Of a stretch of 64,000 nucleotides of DNA, positions 39,903 to 50,620 are shown piece after piece. The position numbers were made by a program, and so were the translations under genes. Origin of the DNA: Strix aluco (lineage: Eukaryota; Chordata; Aves; Strigiformes; Strigidae); contig NC_133932.1 of the NCBI RefSeq assembly GCF_031877795.1, positions 38,516,180-38,580,179 of the forward strand. Reading direction: 5' to 3'. The notes beneath the pieces are model-generated. The model was not told the origin of the DNA. It saw nothing but the letters and a program-made list of their open reading frames with translations, and made no database searches. Every line of letters starts with the position of its first letter. Position 1 is the first letter of the stretch.

Positions 39903-40194
39903 CCTTTTTGTTTCTGGTATCTCCTTGAGTGAGGACCACAAATCAGGGGAGAGGTGGTATTAGGAGGCTTAGAGAAAACAAAGACATGAGCTAAAAATAA
40001 TAGAATGAAATTAAGATGGGAGGTAATCAGAAATGGAATGGAAAAAATCAGAAAACTTTACTTCTAAAGGGATTTAGGATGAAAAGGGTCTACTAACTGT
40101 ATGAATTTGCAGTAGAATGTCTGTGTAAAATAGTCTAAAGCTCTGACTATTAATATAGTGGTCCCAATTCAAGGAGATACCAGAAACAAAAAGG
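39903..40194. repeat. Perfect 26-bp inverted repeat
   Basis: 39903-39928 is the exact reverse complement of 40169-40194; both carry the ctggtatctcc core or its complement. Weaker similarity continues inward (ggaccac). The spacer is about 240 bp. It lies at the 5' edge of the CR1 element that follows. Confidence 0.9.
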
Positions 40195-40718
40195 GAGTAC
40201 ACAGAAGGAGAAAGCAGGGATGACCTACCTGGGAGGTGTACAGAGGTATTGCCTGAGCATGCAGGGATGGGGTTAGGGAAATCAAAGCTCAGCTGGAGGT
40301 GAATCTAGCCAAAGGGTGTGAAGGACAACAAGAGAGGTTTCTGTAAGTGTATTTGCAGCAAAATGAAGGCTAAGAAAAATGTGGGCCTGCTGTTCGGTGT
40401 GGCTGGGGACCTCATGCCTAAGTATTAAAAAGGCTGAGGTGCTCAGTGCCTTTTTTGCCTTATTTATCACTGGTCAGGTTTGTCCTCTGGCCTCTGAGGT
40501 GTCTAAGCCTCCTAGCAGAGCCTGTGGGATTGAAACCATACTCAGAGTAGAGGGAGACAGTGAGCGCATGGGCTAATTAGCCATAGGCAAATCCATGGGA
40601 CTAGATGAGAAGCATCTAGGGAGCTAGGGAAGCTGTCCTATGTCACTGCAAGGCCACTCTCTGTCATTGGTCACAGTGAGGTTCCCGATGACTAGAAGAA
40701 GGCCAAGAAGGGCAAGAA
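40180..40718 (+). mobile_element. CR1 LINE, part 1 (RT region)
   Basis: Plus-strand CR1 sequence: gagcatgcagggatg, gtgaaggacaacaagag, aaaatgtgggcctgctg, aaatccatggga and gaagaaggccaagaagggca follow CR1 ORF2 in order. 5' truncated, start approximate. It is cut at 40718 by an LTR element and resumes at 41370. Confidence 0.8.
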
Positions 40719-41369
40719 TGATTCGCGGAAACAGTCTCTGCAACTCAGAGAGAGTTATAAAGCAGGTATGTTTACTCCGGCTTTGGGGTGCAAGGGGATT
40801 TCTCCACAAAGCTTGCACACCAACAGCACATTTTACCAAAAACTTAGAGTGTGGATATACATATTCATTGGATTACATAATACAAATATACATATGCATA
40901 AGTAAGGCTGGGTTAGTTCAAAAGGCTGGTGTCAGCAGTTTATGTTATTTTTGTGCCTGCGTATTGCCTCCTGGTGGTCGACTTTGGGGGTCTTTTGGAG
41001 GAAGGCTCACAGTCTTTCTCACCTTGTACTTTTCCTCGGAGCATGCGCAGATTCTCTTAGCCAATTTCTTGAATAACAAGAGTGGTTCCCACTGGTTTAC
41101 CACCTCTATCTTATCTAAGAGCACCAGTATATTAGTTTCTACCACCCATATATGGCTATCTATCCATTACAAAGACTAAACTTGCTAGAACACATCTGCT
41201 TTCCAAGGACATGTTTCTTATTTTTGCTGAATATTGTAGTCCTTGGTAAGCTTCCACAGAACAGTCAGGGCAAGCAGGATTATTAAGCAATATTTGGAAA
41301 TCATTGTATGTTGATATAAGTTGCTATAAGTAAAGAAGTTGCAAAGCAGGTGATCATTTCCTTGTATCA
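40719..41369 (-). mobile_element. Solo LTR-like element, copy 2, inserted in CR1
   Basis: About 650 bp, matching the element at 4141-4881 through most of its length. Its borders are independently supported because the CR1 flanks rejoin (gggcaagaa | aggaggagtt) to within about a base. The flanks aagaa and aagga could be a mutated 5-bp duplication; this is not certain. Confidence 0.75.
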
Positions 41370-41427
41370 AGGAGGAGTTGGGGAGCTGGAGGCTAGTCAG
41401 CCCCAGCTTGGTCCCTGAGGAGGTCGT
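41370..41427 (+). mobile_element. CR1 LINE, part 2
   Basis: 58 bp of CR1 between the two LTR insertions (ctagtcagccccagcttggt, ccctgaggag). It continues at 47948 after the provirus. Confidence 0.75.
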
Positions 41428-41837
41428 TGTCCTGGGTTCAGCTGGGATAGAGTTAATTTTCACAAGAAGCTGGGAGGGGGCACAGCCAGGATTGATGACC
41501 CAAACTAGCCAAGGGGATATTCGATACCATGTATTTATATACTCAATATATAACTGGGGGAGCTGGCTGGGGCAGGGAGGGATCGCAGCTCAGGAAGGGG
41601 CTGAGCATCAGGTTCTGGGTGGTGAACAAATACATTGTGCATCACTCGCTTTATATATTCTTTTATTAGTATTATTTTTATTATTGTTTTTTCTCTCCTT
41701 GTATTGTCCTATTAAACTGTCCATATCTCAACCCATGAGGTTTTACCTTTTTCTTCCTATTCCATCCCACCACAGGAGGGAGGAGTGACCGAGTGGCCAC
41801 ATGGTGCTTTGTTGCCAGCTGAGCTTAAACTATGACA
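41428..41837 (+). repeat. 5' LTR of the provirus
   Basis: 410 bp, TGTCCTGGGTTCAGCTGGG to ...CTATGACA. It carries an ATTAAA-type signal near 41711. Directly after it, gtcctttttggcacccagca at 41838 is in the position of the primer-binding site. Confidence 0.93.
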
Positions 41838-41864
41838 GTCCTTTTTGGCACCCAGCATGGGGCA
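41838..41864 (+). promoter_or_regulatory. Candidate primer-binding site
   Basis: The tggcacccagcatgggg block immediately after the 5' LTR resembles the TGGCGCCC-type sites that pair with a tRNA 3' end. The matching tRNA is not assigned. Confidence 0.5.
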
Positions 41865-41943
41865 CGAAGGTTTATGATAACAGATCTGACCAGAGCGTGT
41901 TAAAACAAATTTGTTGTAAACATTTCTTATATTAGTTAAATAG

Positions 41944-42462
41944 TTGCTGGTCATAATGTTGGTTTATTTGTTCACATGGTGGTGTTATGTAAATCCTTAT
42001 ACGCACTGTGTATTCGCTGTGGTGATGTTTATCACCTCTGGGCGAGGGATCAGGACTATGAATTTGCTGTACTGGTTAATGTTGATTTATGATATGATTA
42101 CATCACTGGTCATAAGGTTAAGCTGGTATTTGTATGTGGCATTGTTATGCCTGTACCTCGGGCGCCTTCTCTCGGAATTTATCAGTAATCGCACTCAATC
42201 TATGGGGAAGACAGGGTGGGATACTTGCTCCCAATCTTTTACCTCCCCATTCTCCTTCAGGCTAATTATAACAGCGTTTAAGAATTTTGAATATCCTTGG
42301 GATGCTCAAGACAGCATGCTCTTATTGCTCTGTCTCCTGAATTGTTTCAGGTCTTGTTTAGGGTTACAAAAAACATTTTTAAGAATATCACCCAGAGATC
42401 TGCCCCAAGGCTGGATAGTCAGGGGTGGCATGGCATGTGGGACAATATGGGCAGGTATCTAG
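41944..42462 (+). CDS. Leader ORF of provirus, hydrophobic, 172 aa, unknown function
   Basis: An unbroken ATG-to-stop frame between the 5' LTR and gag-like sequence. The first about 110 residues are rich in Leu, Ile, Val, Trp and Tyr with three or four segments that could cross a membrane; the rest is mixed. I know no retroviral protein for this place. It may be chance, but it survives in an element where gag and pol are broken many times. Confidence 0.35.
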   Translation: MLVIMLVYLFTWWCYVNPYTHCVFAVVMFITSGRGIRTMNLLYWLMLIYDMITSLVIRLSWYLYVALLCLYLGRLLSEFISNRTQSMGKTGWDTCSQSFTSPFSFRLIITAFKNFEYPWDAQDSMLLLLCLLNCFRSCLGLQKTFLRISPRDLPQGWIVRGGMACGTIWAGI

Positions 42463-42529
42463 AGAACTTCTCACCTCCAATCGTTTAGAACTTCACTCTT
42501 GAACAATTACAGGACCCTAATAAGGTGAT

Positions 42530-43960
42530 AGAATGTTTGAAAGGAAAATAATGTGGTTATTCCAAAGAGGCACAGCTTACTGCACTGTGCTGGGCCCTGG
42601 CCAGTATCTACCAAACGCTGCTCAGTATTATGCAGCACCCTCAGGGAGAAGGGAGGGAAAGCAGACTGACAGGCATTGCAGCTGTTCCAACTGTTATGAC
42701 AAGCACTGCAGCTATCCCAACCCCCCTGACAGGCACTGTGGCTACTCAGACCGCGGCGACAGGAATGACAGCTGAACCAGAAAACCAATCTATGCTGGTA
42801 TCGGTCACCTCCATACAGAAGAAGAAATACACAAAAAATTCAGTTCACTTTGTGAGGGATGAAGGTGAACCAGGGTCATCACAAGAACAGGAGAAAAGAG
42901 GCAGAACCAGGGATAATCACCTGAACCCTATCCCTGAGTGAGCTGCGAGATATGCGAAAGGATTTCAACCACCATCCAAGTGAGCACATTGTTACCTGGC
43001 TTCTCCAATGCTAGGATAACAGGCCAGTAGTTTGGAATTAGAGGGTAGGGAAGCCAAGCAGCAGGGATCCCTATCTAGGGAAGGGAGCATTGACAAGACA
43101 AGAAAAAAGGGGACATTGACAAGAAAAAGGACACAAGCCCTCAGCCTCTGGAGGTGACTTTTGTCATGCATGAAGGAAAGGTACCCCTTCAAGGAAGATG
43201 TTATATGTCACCCAGGCAAAGTGGAGCACCATGGAGAGAGGTATCCAGCACCTGAGGGAATTAGCCATGCTGGAGGTGATTTATAATGATCTGCATAACA
43301 AGTAGTTACCCATAGATCCAGATAAAGTTCAATGCACACAACCCATGTGGCAGAAGTTTCTACAGAGCTCACCATCATTGTATGCCAACTCATGGGCAGT
43401 AACAACCTGGAAAGACAGAGAGGAACAAAACGTGGATGAAGTGACTGGCCAACTCCAGCAATACAAAGGAGATGTCTCTTCCTCCCTGTGGGTCTGTGTC
43501 TCAACTGTGAAAAAACTGTCCTGGGAGTTCCAGCAGTTCAAAGAAGATATGTCCTATTCCCCATCTGTACAGTCCCGTATCTCAGCTATTAGGAGTAGGA
43601 GTTCCTTTGCTCAAGAGAGAGGATATAGTGGGCACACACCACAGGGCACCCTGTGGTTTTACCTGTGTGACCACAGAGAGGACATGAGGAAGTAGGATGG
43701 AAAGTCTACCTCGACCCTAGAAACATGAGTATGTGAGTTGCAGGGAAAAACAATCACATAAGGGGATCCTTCCAGGAAAATTCCTGCTCCAGTTTCCAGC
43801 AGGCAGTTCCCCAGACAGAGTAGAAGGGCTGACCTCACTTTTGATCCTCTTGAATGGACTTCTGATTCATGTTTACAAAAAGTGAGAAACAAATACCATG
43901 ACCAGGATTAGAGGGGCCCTGCCTCCAGCCAAGTGGAGGAAAGGGACAACTGGGTTTATT
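42530..43960 (+). pseudogene. gag-like region of provirus, broken
   Basis: Coding pieces in changing frames: 42630-42941 (103 aa, with Thr/Ala/Pro repeats then a Lys/Glu-rich part) and 43345-43695 (116 aa, beginning MWQKFLQSSPS and rich in charged, helix-prone sequence). Several in-frame stops lie between. Position before the protease supports gag; no CCHC zinc knuckle was seen. Named mainly by place. Confidence 0.55.
42660..42780 (+). repeat. Imperfect ~36-bp tandem repeats in gag
   Basis: Three to four copies of a gacaggcactg...gctac-type unit, encoding a Thr/Ala/Pro-rich stretch with TGTVAT, TSTAAI and TGIAAV units. Confidence 0.7.
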
Positions 43961-44460
43961 GGACTGTGTGGATATGATGACCTGGCATGTCAGAGCCACA
44001 AGAGTATAAGGCTCTAGTGGACACAATGTACCCTAGTGCCATCAAGTTATAAAGGGGCAGAACCATCTGTATTTCTGGAGTGACAAGGGGATCCCAACAG
44101 CTAACTGTATTGGAATTGGAAGTAAGTCTAACTGGGAATGAGTGGCAAAAACACCCCATTGTAACTGGCCCAGAGACCCCAAGCATCTTTGGCATAGACT
44201 ACCTCAGGAGAGGATATTTCAAGGACCCAAAAGGGTACTGGTGGGCCTTTGGTATAGCTGCCTTGGAGACAAAGGGAATTAAACAGTTGTCCACCTTGTC
44301 CAGTCTGTTGGAGGTCCCCTGTGTTGTGGGGTTGCTGAAGGTTGAAGAACAACAAGTGCTGATCACTACCATAGTGGTGCACCAGCGGCAATATTGCAGC
44401 AACCAAGACTCTCTGATTCTCATCCATAAGCTGATTTGTTGACTGGAGAGCCAAGGAGTG
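43960..44460 (+). pseudogene. Protease region of provirus pol, broken
   Basis: ALVDT at 44011-44025 marks the aspartic protease active site, but the next residue is Met, not the Gly of the D-T-G triplet, and a stop follows shortly. The frame at 44080-44442 (120 aa; GIDYLRRGYF) continues into the linker before reverse transcriptase. Inactive. Confidence 0.65.
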
Positions 44461-45200
44461 ATCGGCAAAACTCACTCAGCCTTTAACAGCCCATTATGGC
44501 CAGTGCAAAACTCTAATGGAGAGTAGAGACTAACAGTAGACTATCTCGGCCTGAAGTCATGCCTCCACTGAGTGCTGCCATGCCAGACATGCTAGAACTT
44601 CAATACAAACTGCAGTCAAAGGTAGCCACAAATGATATCGCTAATACATTTTTCTCAATCCCTTTGGCAGCAGAGTGCAGGCCACAGTTTGCTTTCACTT
44701 GGAGGGGCATCCAGTACACCTGGAATCAGCTGCACGATTCTGGAACAAGGTGAAGCTCTGGAACACCTGCAATACCTTGATGACATCATTTTATGGGGCA
44801 ACACAGCAGAAGAGTTTTTTGAGAAAGGGAAGAAAATAGGTCATAGAATCATAGAATCATAGTTCAAATCCTTCTGAAGGCCATTTTTCCCATAATGCGA
44901 AGTAAGGTCAAGGGATCTGCGCAGGAGATCCAGTTTTTAGGAATAAAATGGCAAGATGGGTGTCGTCATATCCCAACAGATGTGATCACCAAAATAACAG
45001 CTATGTCTCCACCAGCTAGCAAAAAGGAAACACAAGCTTTCTTAGACATTATGAGTTTTTGGAGAATGCATATTCCAAATTACAGTCTGATCGTAAGCCC
45101 TCTCTAGCAATTCACCCCAAAGAAAAATTACTTCAAATGGGGCCCTGAACAACAAGCCTTTGAACAAATCAAGCTGGAGATTGTTCATGCAGTAGCCCTT
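44460..45200 (+). pseudogene. Reverse transcriptase region of provirus pol, broken
   Basis: TNDIANTFFSIPL and FAFTWRGIQYTWNQL occur in one frame, YLDD (44773-44784; the catalytic xxDD box) and IILWGN in another, then SKVKG, EIQFLGIKWQDG and AFLDIMSFWRMHIPNYS. The fingers-palm segment between WNQL and YLDD is shortened with a frame change, and a 20-odd-base foreign block lies at about 44840-44861. Cannot make an active enzyme. Confidence 0.85.
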
Positions 45201-45589
45201 GGGCCTGTCTGAGCAGGGCAAGATGTTAAAAATGTGGTCCACATGACAGCTGGGGAGAATGGCCCTACCTGGAGCCTCTGGCAGAATGCACATGGGGAGA
45301 CCCAAGCCTGACCCCTGAGGTTTTGGAGCTGGGGATACAGATGATCCAAGGCCCACTATACTCCAACTGAAAAATAGATATTGGCAGCATATGAAGGAAC
45401 TCAAGCTGCTTCGGAAGTGGTTGGTACTGAAGCACAGCTCCTTCTGGCACTCTGAATGCCAGTGCTGGGCTGGATTTTCAAAGGAAGGGTCCCCTCTACC
45501 TGTCATGTGACTGATGCCACGTGGAGTAAGTGGGTCACACTGATCACACAATGGGCTCAAACAGGAAATCCCAGTCACTCAGGAATCTT

Positions 45590-46080
45590 GTAAGTGTTCA
45601 TGGACTGCCCAGAAGGCGAAGTTTTCAGAATATCAGCAGAGGAGGAGGTGACACTTGCTGAAGAGGCTCCACTGTATAATAAACTGCCAGAAAATGAGAA
45701 GCAATATGCCCTGTTCACTGATGGGTCATGTCACATTGTGGGAAAGCATGAGAAGGTTGCTGTATGGAGTCCTATACAATGAGTCCCAGAAGCGGCTGAA
45801 GGAGAAGGTGAATTGAGCCAGTTCATGAAGTGAAAGCGTTCAGCTGGCTTTAGATATTGCTGATCTAGAAAAATGGCCAGTGCTCTATCTCTATACTGAC
45901 TCATGGATGGTGGAAAATGCTCTGTGGGGGTGGTTGCAGCAATGGAAGCAGAGCAACTATCAGCACAAAGGTAAACCCATCTGGGCTGCCCCATTGTGGC
46001 AAGATATTGCTGCTTGGCTAGAGAAGCTGGTTGTAAAAGTACATTATGTAGATGCCCGCATACCTGAGTCGGGCTACTGA
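45590..46080 (+). pseudogene. RNase H region of provirus pol, broken
   Basis: ALFTDGS (TDGS at 45717-45728) is the first acidic block of RNase H; LYTDSWMVENALWGWLQQW in the frame at 45880-46080 is a later block (TDSxxV). A stop after 45780 separates them. Confidence 0.8.
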
Positions 46081-46990
46081 AGAACATCAAAACAACCAGC
46101 AGGTGGATCAAGCTGCTAAGATTAGGTGGTTCAGGTGGATCTGGACTTGCAACATAAGGGTGAATTATCTATAGCTCGGTGGACCCGTGACATCTCAGGC
46201 CTTAAAGAAGAGATGCAACGTATGGGCTCGTAATTGAGGGGTAGACTTGACCATGGACACTATTTCACAGGTTATCCATGAATGTGAAACATGCTCTGCA
46301 ATCAAGCAAGCCAAGCAGTTAAAGCCTCTTTGGTATGGAGGATAATGGCTGAAATATAAATACAGGGAGGCCTAGCAGATTGATTATATCACACTCCCAT
46401 AAACCCACCAAGGCAAGTGCCATGTGCTTACAATGGTGGAAGCAACCACTGGATGGCTGGAAGCATATTCCATGTGCCATGCCACTGCCCAGAACACTAT
46501 CCTGGGCCTTGAAAAACAAGGCTTATGGTGACGTGGCACCCCAGAAAGAATTGAGTCAGACAACAGGACTCAGTTCTGAAAAAATCTCATAGACATCTGG
46601 GCCAAAGAGCATGGCATTTGAGTGAGCATATCACATCTGCTACCGTGCACCAGCTCTGGGAAAATCCAATGATACAATGGACTCCCAAAAACTGCACTGA
46701 GAGCAATGGGGGGTGGGACCTTCAAACGCTGGGATACACATTTAGCAAAAGCCACCTGTTTAGTTAACACTAGAGGATCTACCAATCAAGCTGGCCCTGC
46801 CCAAAACTTTCACGTACTGTAGAAGGGGATAAAGTCCCCATAGTGCACATGAAGAATATCTTAGGGAAGACATTCTGGGTTATCCCTGCCTTGGGCAAAG
46901 GCAAACCCATCCATGGGATTGCTTTTGCTTAGGGACCTGGGTGCACTTGGTGGGTGATGGGGAAGAATGGGGAAGTTCAATGTGTACCTC
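46080..46990 (+). pseudogene. Integrase region of provirus pol, broken
   Basis: CETCSAIKQAKQLKP at about 46283 is the Cys half of the zinc finger. IDYIT (Asp at 46382) and ESDNRTQF (Asp at 46559) carry the first two acidic residues of the DDE core. Near 46660, where the third is expected, I read Gln then a stop. Several other stops occur. Confidence 0.75.
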
Positions 46991-47537
46991 AAGAGGACTT
47001 GATTTTGGCTGAGAATAACCAGTGAATTAAATTGTATGATGTTAACGGCTAAATAATCCTACCGTTGTATGTCATCACTACTATAGTTGCTATATGCCAT
47101 ATCAATGATATTACAGTAAGAATAACCCAAATCACTGAAGGATGGACTTTGTTGAAACTGAGGGTAGCAGTGATGGAACTTGGACTGTCTTCAGCAACTG
47201 GCGCCCAGCAACATCCTCAAAATTGACATCTTCAACCTGCAGATCATGAACATGGGTCACACCAAATACACCAGCCACAAGCCCCGGATGCAGGAGGCAG
47301 CAACCAACACCACATACCATCTCTCCTGCCCTGGAAAGACTGTTATGACAGATGGAGCCCCAAAGCCATGGATTAAATGAACTCAATGGACACATTAGAG
47401 GAATGACCCATAGACTAAGGGAATGATATCTCTGTGTGTATATATGTGTCTATATATATCTCAAAGACAGGAAAAGTGGTGGTGGAAAGTGTAGGATCTG
47501 GGCATGACGTAGATGGTATAGAATAAGGGGTGGATAA
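46991..47537 (+). other. Post-pol region of provirus
   Basis: No env-like ORF. The 66-residue frame at 47180-47380 is not recognised. A TATATATGTGTCTATATATATC tract lies near 47440; a purine-rich aataaggggtggataa at 47522 is in the polypurine-tract position just before the 3' LTR. Confidence 0.5.
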
Positions 47538-47947
47538 TGTCCTGGGTTCAGCTGGGATAGAGTTAATTTTCACAAGAAGCTGGGAGGGGGCACAGCCAGG
47601 ATTGATGACCCAAACTAGCCAAGGGGATATTCGATACCATATATTTATACACTCAGTATATAACTGGGGAAGCTGGCTGGGGCAGGGAGGGATCGCAGCT
47701 CAGGAAGGAGCTGAGCATCAGGTTCTGGGCGGTGAGCAATTGCATTCTGCATCACTCGCTTTATATATTCTTTTATTAGTATTATTGTTATTATTGTTTT
47801 TTCTCTCCTTGTATTGTCCTATGAAACTGTTCTTACCTCAACCCATGAGGTTTTACCCTTTTCTTCCTATTCCATCCCACCATGGGAGGGAGGAGTGAGC
47901 AAGCAACTGTGTGATGCTTTGTTGCCAGCTGGGCTTAAACCATGACA
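47538..47947 (+). repeat. 3' LTR of the provirus
   Basis: 410 bp, TGTCCTGGGTTCAGCTGGG to ...CCATGACA, followed by GTCAT. Same length as the 5' LTR; about 30 substitutions by eye, several clustered in the last 80 bp. Confidence 0.93.
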
Positions 47948-48994
47948 GTCATACAGCAAATTATCTTACAAGCCATTTCCAAACACAGGAAGGACAAGAA
48001 GTTGTTTTGGAACAGCCAACATGGATTTACCAAGGGCAAATTGTGTCCTTCTAGCTTGAATGCTTTCTGTGAGGATACAGCTGGCTCTGTGGACAGAGAC
48101 AAGTGGATATCATATTCCTAGACTCCAGCAAGGCCTTTGACACTGTTTTCTTCAATATCTTTATTGCCAAACTAGTGAGATATGGACTGGATAAGTGGAT
48201 GATAAGATGGGTAGAAAATTGGCTGGACCACTGGGCTCAGAGGGTTGTTTGTAATCCATCAGTGGAACAAAGTCCAACTGGTGACTAGTTACCAGCAGTG
48301 TGCCTCAGGGATCAATACTAGGACCAGCAGTGTTTTATGCCTTTATTAATGACTAAGGCAATGAAACGGAGGGCACAGCAAGTTTCCACTGTGGGAACAG
48401 TCAATAAACTGGAGGGCAAGACTGCTATTCAGAGGGACCTTGGCAAGGGAGTAGCCAGCAAGTCCAGGGAGGTGGTCCTTCCCCTCTGCTCAGCACTAGT
48501 GAGGACACATTTTGAGTGCTGTGTCCAGTTTGGGGCTCCAGGACAAGAAAGATATGAACTTACAGGAGCAAGTCCATCACAGGGCCACCAAAATGGTCAG
48601 GGGCTGGAGCACAGGACATACGGACCGAGCTGGGACTGTTCAGCCTGGAGAAAAGACAGCTCAAGGGGAAATTATCACTGTCTGGACCTATCTACTGGGA
48701 AGTTGCAGAGAGGATGGAGCCAGGCTCTTCTCAGAAGTGCAGGGTGACAGGACAAGAAGCAATGAACACAGGTTGAAACATGGGAAACTGATTAGATACC
48801 AGGAAAAAAAATATCACCATGAGGTTGGTCAGACTGGAGCTGAGAGAGGTTGTAGGATCCCCATCCTTGGAGATACTCAAAACTCAGTTGCACAATCCCT
48901 GAGCAGCCTGAGCTAACTGGCCCTCCTATAAGCAGCAGGTAATACTCAATGACCTCCCTTCCAACCTCAATTATTCTGTGATCCTAATGATTCT
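47948..48994 (+). mobile_element. CR1 LINE, part 3 with 3' end
   Basis: Continues the CR1 of 40.2-41.4 kb: caacatggatttaccaaggg, agcaaggcctttgacactgt, atggactggataagtgg, cagcagtgtgcctcaggg, gttcagcctggagaaaagac, and a 3' tail ttattctgtg...atgattct. A deletion near 48365-48395 joins the RT end directly to a later segment. Short translated pieces (FLDSSKAFDTVF at 48103) are RT. Confidence 0.9.
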
Positions 48995-50504
48995 CCCTAT
49001 ATTCTGGGATGTCCAAATATTGTCTTACTTTTTGTCATTAATGTAGTCAAGTGAGCACAGATTTGAAACAATTTTAAGACAAGTGAAAAGAGTACCAAAG
49101 GCCTGGACAGGAGTTATTTGCATAGCTGGGTGTAAGGACTTATCTGTGGGGTGTAATAAGAGGAAGACCTAACCTGGGTTTCAGGGAGAATATCAGGTCT
49201 ATTTCTCCATGTTACCTCTACTTATTATTTTTTTAGAATCCAAGTAGGTCTTGTTTTAGCATACGGTCTCTTCAGATCTTTTCTTCCTGTTGAGTTTTCT
49301 GTCCAAATTAATTTAATTAAGAAGGTGATACACCTAGCAGCCTGGTTTTGGCACGAAGTTAGACAAAAACCTAATTACAGTAGAATTATTTTGCATATTA
49401 TCTAACACATGCAATACCTTCATTTTGTTTGAAGTTTGCTGTTAGAGAACACAATATCACAATCAGTCATAAGGAAGGGAATGTTTTTCACATCTGCCTG
49501 GTTGCCTGAGGAATTACCATAACATGATAAAGGATATTAACAGTTAAACATAAAGCTGAGTTGAAGGTGCCCCTTGGTGCCTTGTAATATGAATAAGTCA
49601 AAACTTTGAATAGGAACATTTCCATTGGGCTGTTTTGCTACTAGAGTGCTATTATTTTATAATCTTATAATTAGTAGTTGCACAACTCTGTTCCGCTCTG
49701 GCATGTAGCCAGTCAACTGTGCCTATCATGTGCTGGGTTTTGGGACTCTCAGGAGTTCAAGTTACACAGAACAAATTTAACGTACAACAAGCATTTTAAA
49801 CAAAGGTCTTGTGGAAATCGTCACTAGGAGGAGATAATGTATTGAAATGGACTGTACAAATATAAGCAGAAAACTTGGGATTGTATATTTGGAGACATCC
49901 TTAGGAGCGGATGTGTGTGCTGAGATACTGCTTTATAGGGGTGTAATGTATGGCCTGAGCTTTCTCTTCTCCTCACCGCTTGTCTTCATTTTAATAGGAA
50001 ACCAGAAAGGAAGGTAAGTACAACTGGAGTCTTCTGGACTCTACAGAAGTCTAAAGGAAAGAAACACTGGGCATGAGGGTAGAGATGTCCCTAAGGAAGG
50101 TCACTGATATGAGGATGGACACCCTTCATACCTGTGGACTAATCACCATCCTGGCATAGGGAAGATCCACATTCAAGTTATGGTCACAAATCAGGTGGGA
50201 GGTGGACTGAAGTCTTCTTCCCTGTCCATGTCCCAGCTGGCATTTCCAAGCTGTAGCCCATCTCACTGACTGAGGGTACCTGCTTTCTGGATGTGATTAT
50301 CTGCAAGGGTGCGGTCTGGCCCAGGGAGCACGTGCCAGGGTGCACGAGACCAGCAGGGGAGAGCCCCTGGGCACCTCTGCAGTTCAGCATGACCGATGGC
50401 TCCAGGTCACACAGCTAAGAGGTACAGAGGAATAGATGGCAGCTGATGGGGGCCATCAGGGGCTTCAGCGGTATTAAAAATTTGGATTTGAGTACTTCAG
50501 CTCT

Positions 50505-50620
50505 ACGAGACTTGACCTCATTTTTCCTTGGCTTCCTTCTCTCAGCTATTAAATGGGAGCAGACAGTAGTTGCCTGCTCAGTTTTGTGAGGGTAAATGCA
50601 ATAAATACAGCGTACAGACA
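50505..50620 (+). mobile_element. MIR-like SINE relic
   Basis: ccttggcttccttctctcag, ctattaaatggga, tagttgcctgctcag, gttttgtgagggtaaatgca and ataaatacag follow the MIR 3' half in order. Confidence 0.45.

Larger units (their letters stand above)
41428..47947 (+). mobile_element. ERV-L-like provirus, 6.5 kb, LTR to LTR
   Basis: Two 410-bp LTRs flank an internal region with a leader ORF, gag-like and pol sequence in that order; no env is seen, as is usual for ERV-L. The target duplication is GTCGT (41423-41427) on the left and GTCAT (47948-47952) on the right. The CR1 host sequence continues across both sides. All coding parts carry stops and frameshifts. By eye the two LTRs differ at about 30 of 410 positions with no indels, so the insertion is not recent. 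Confidence 0.92.

Noticed and set aside
46991-47537. Search for an env gene in the provirus
   Set aside because: Only short broken frames; ERV-L-type elements normally lack env.
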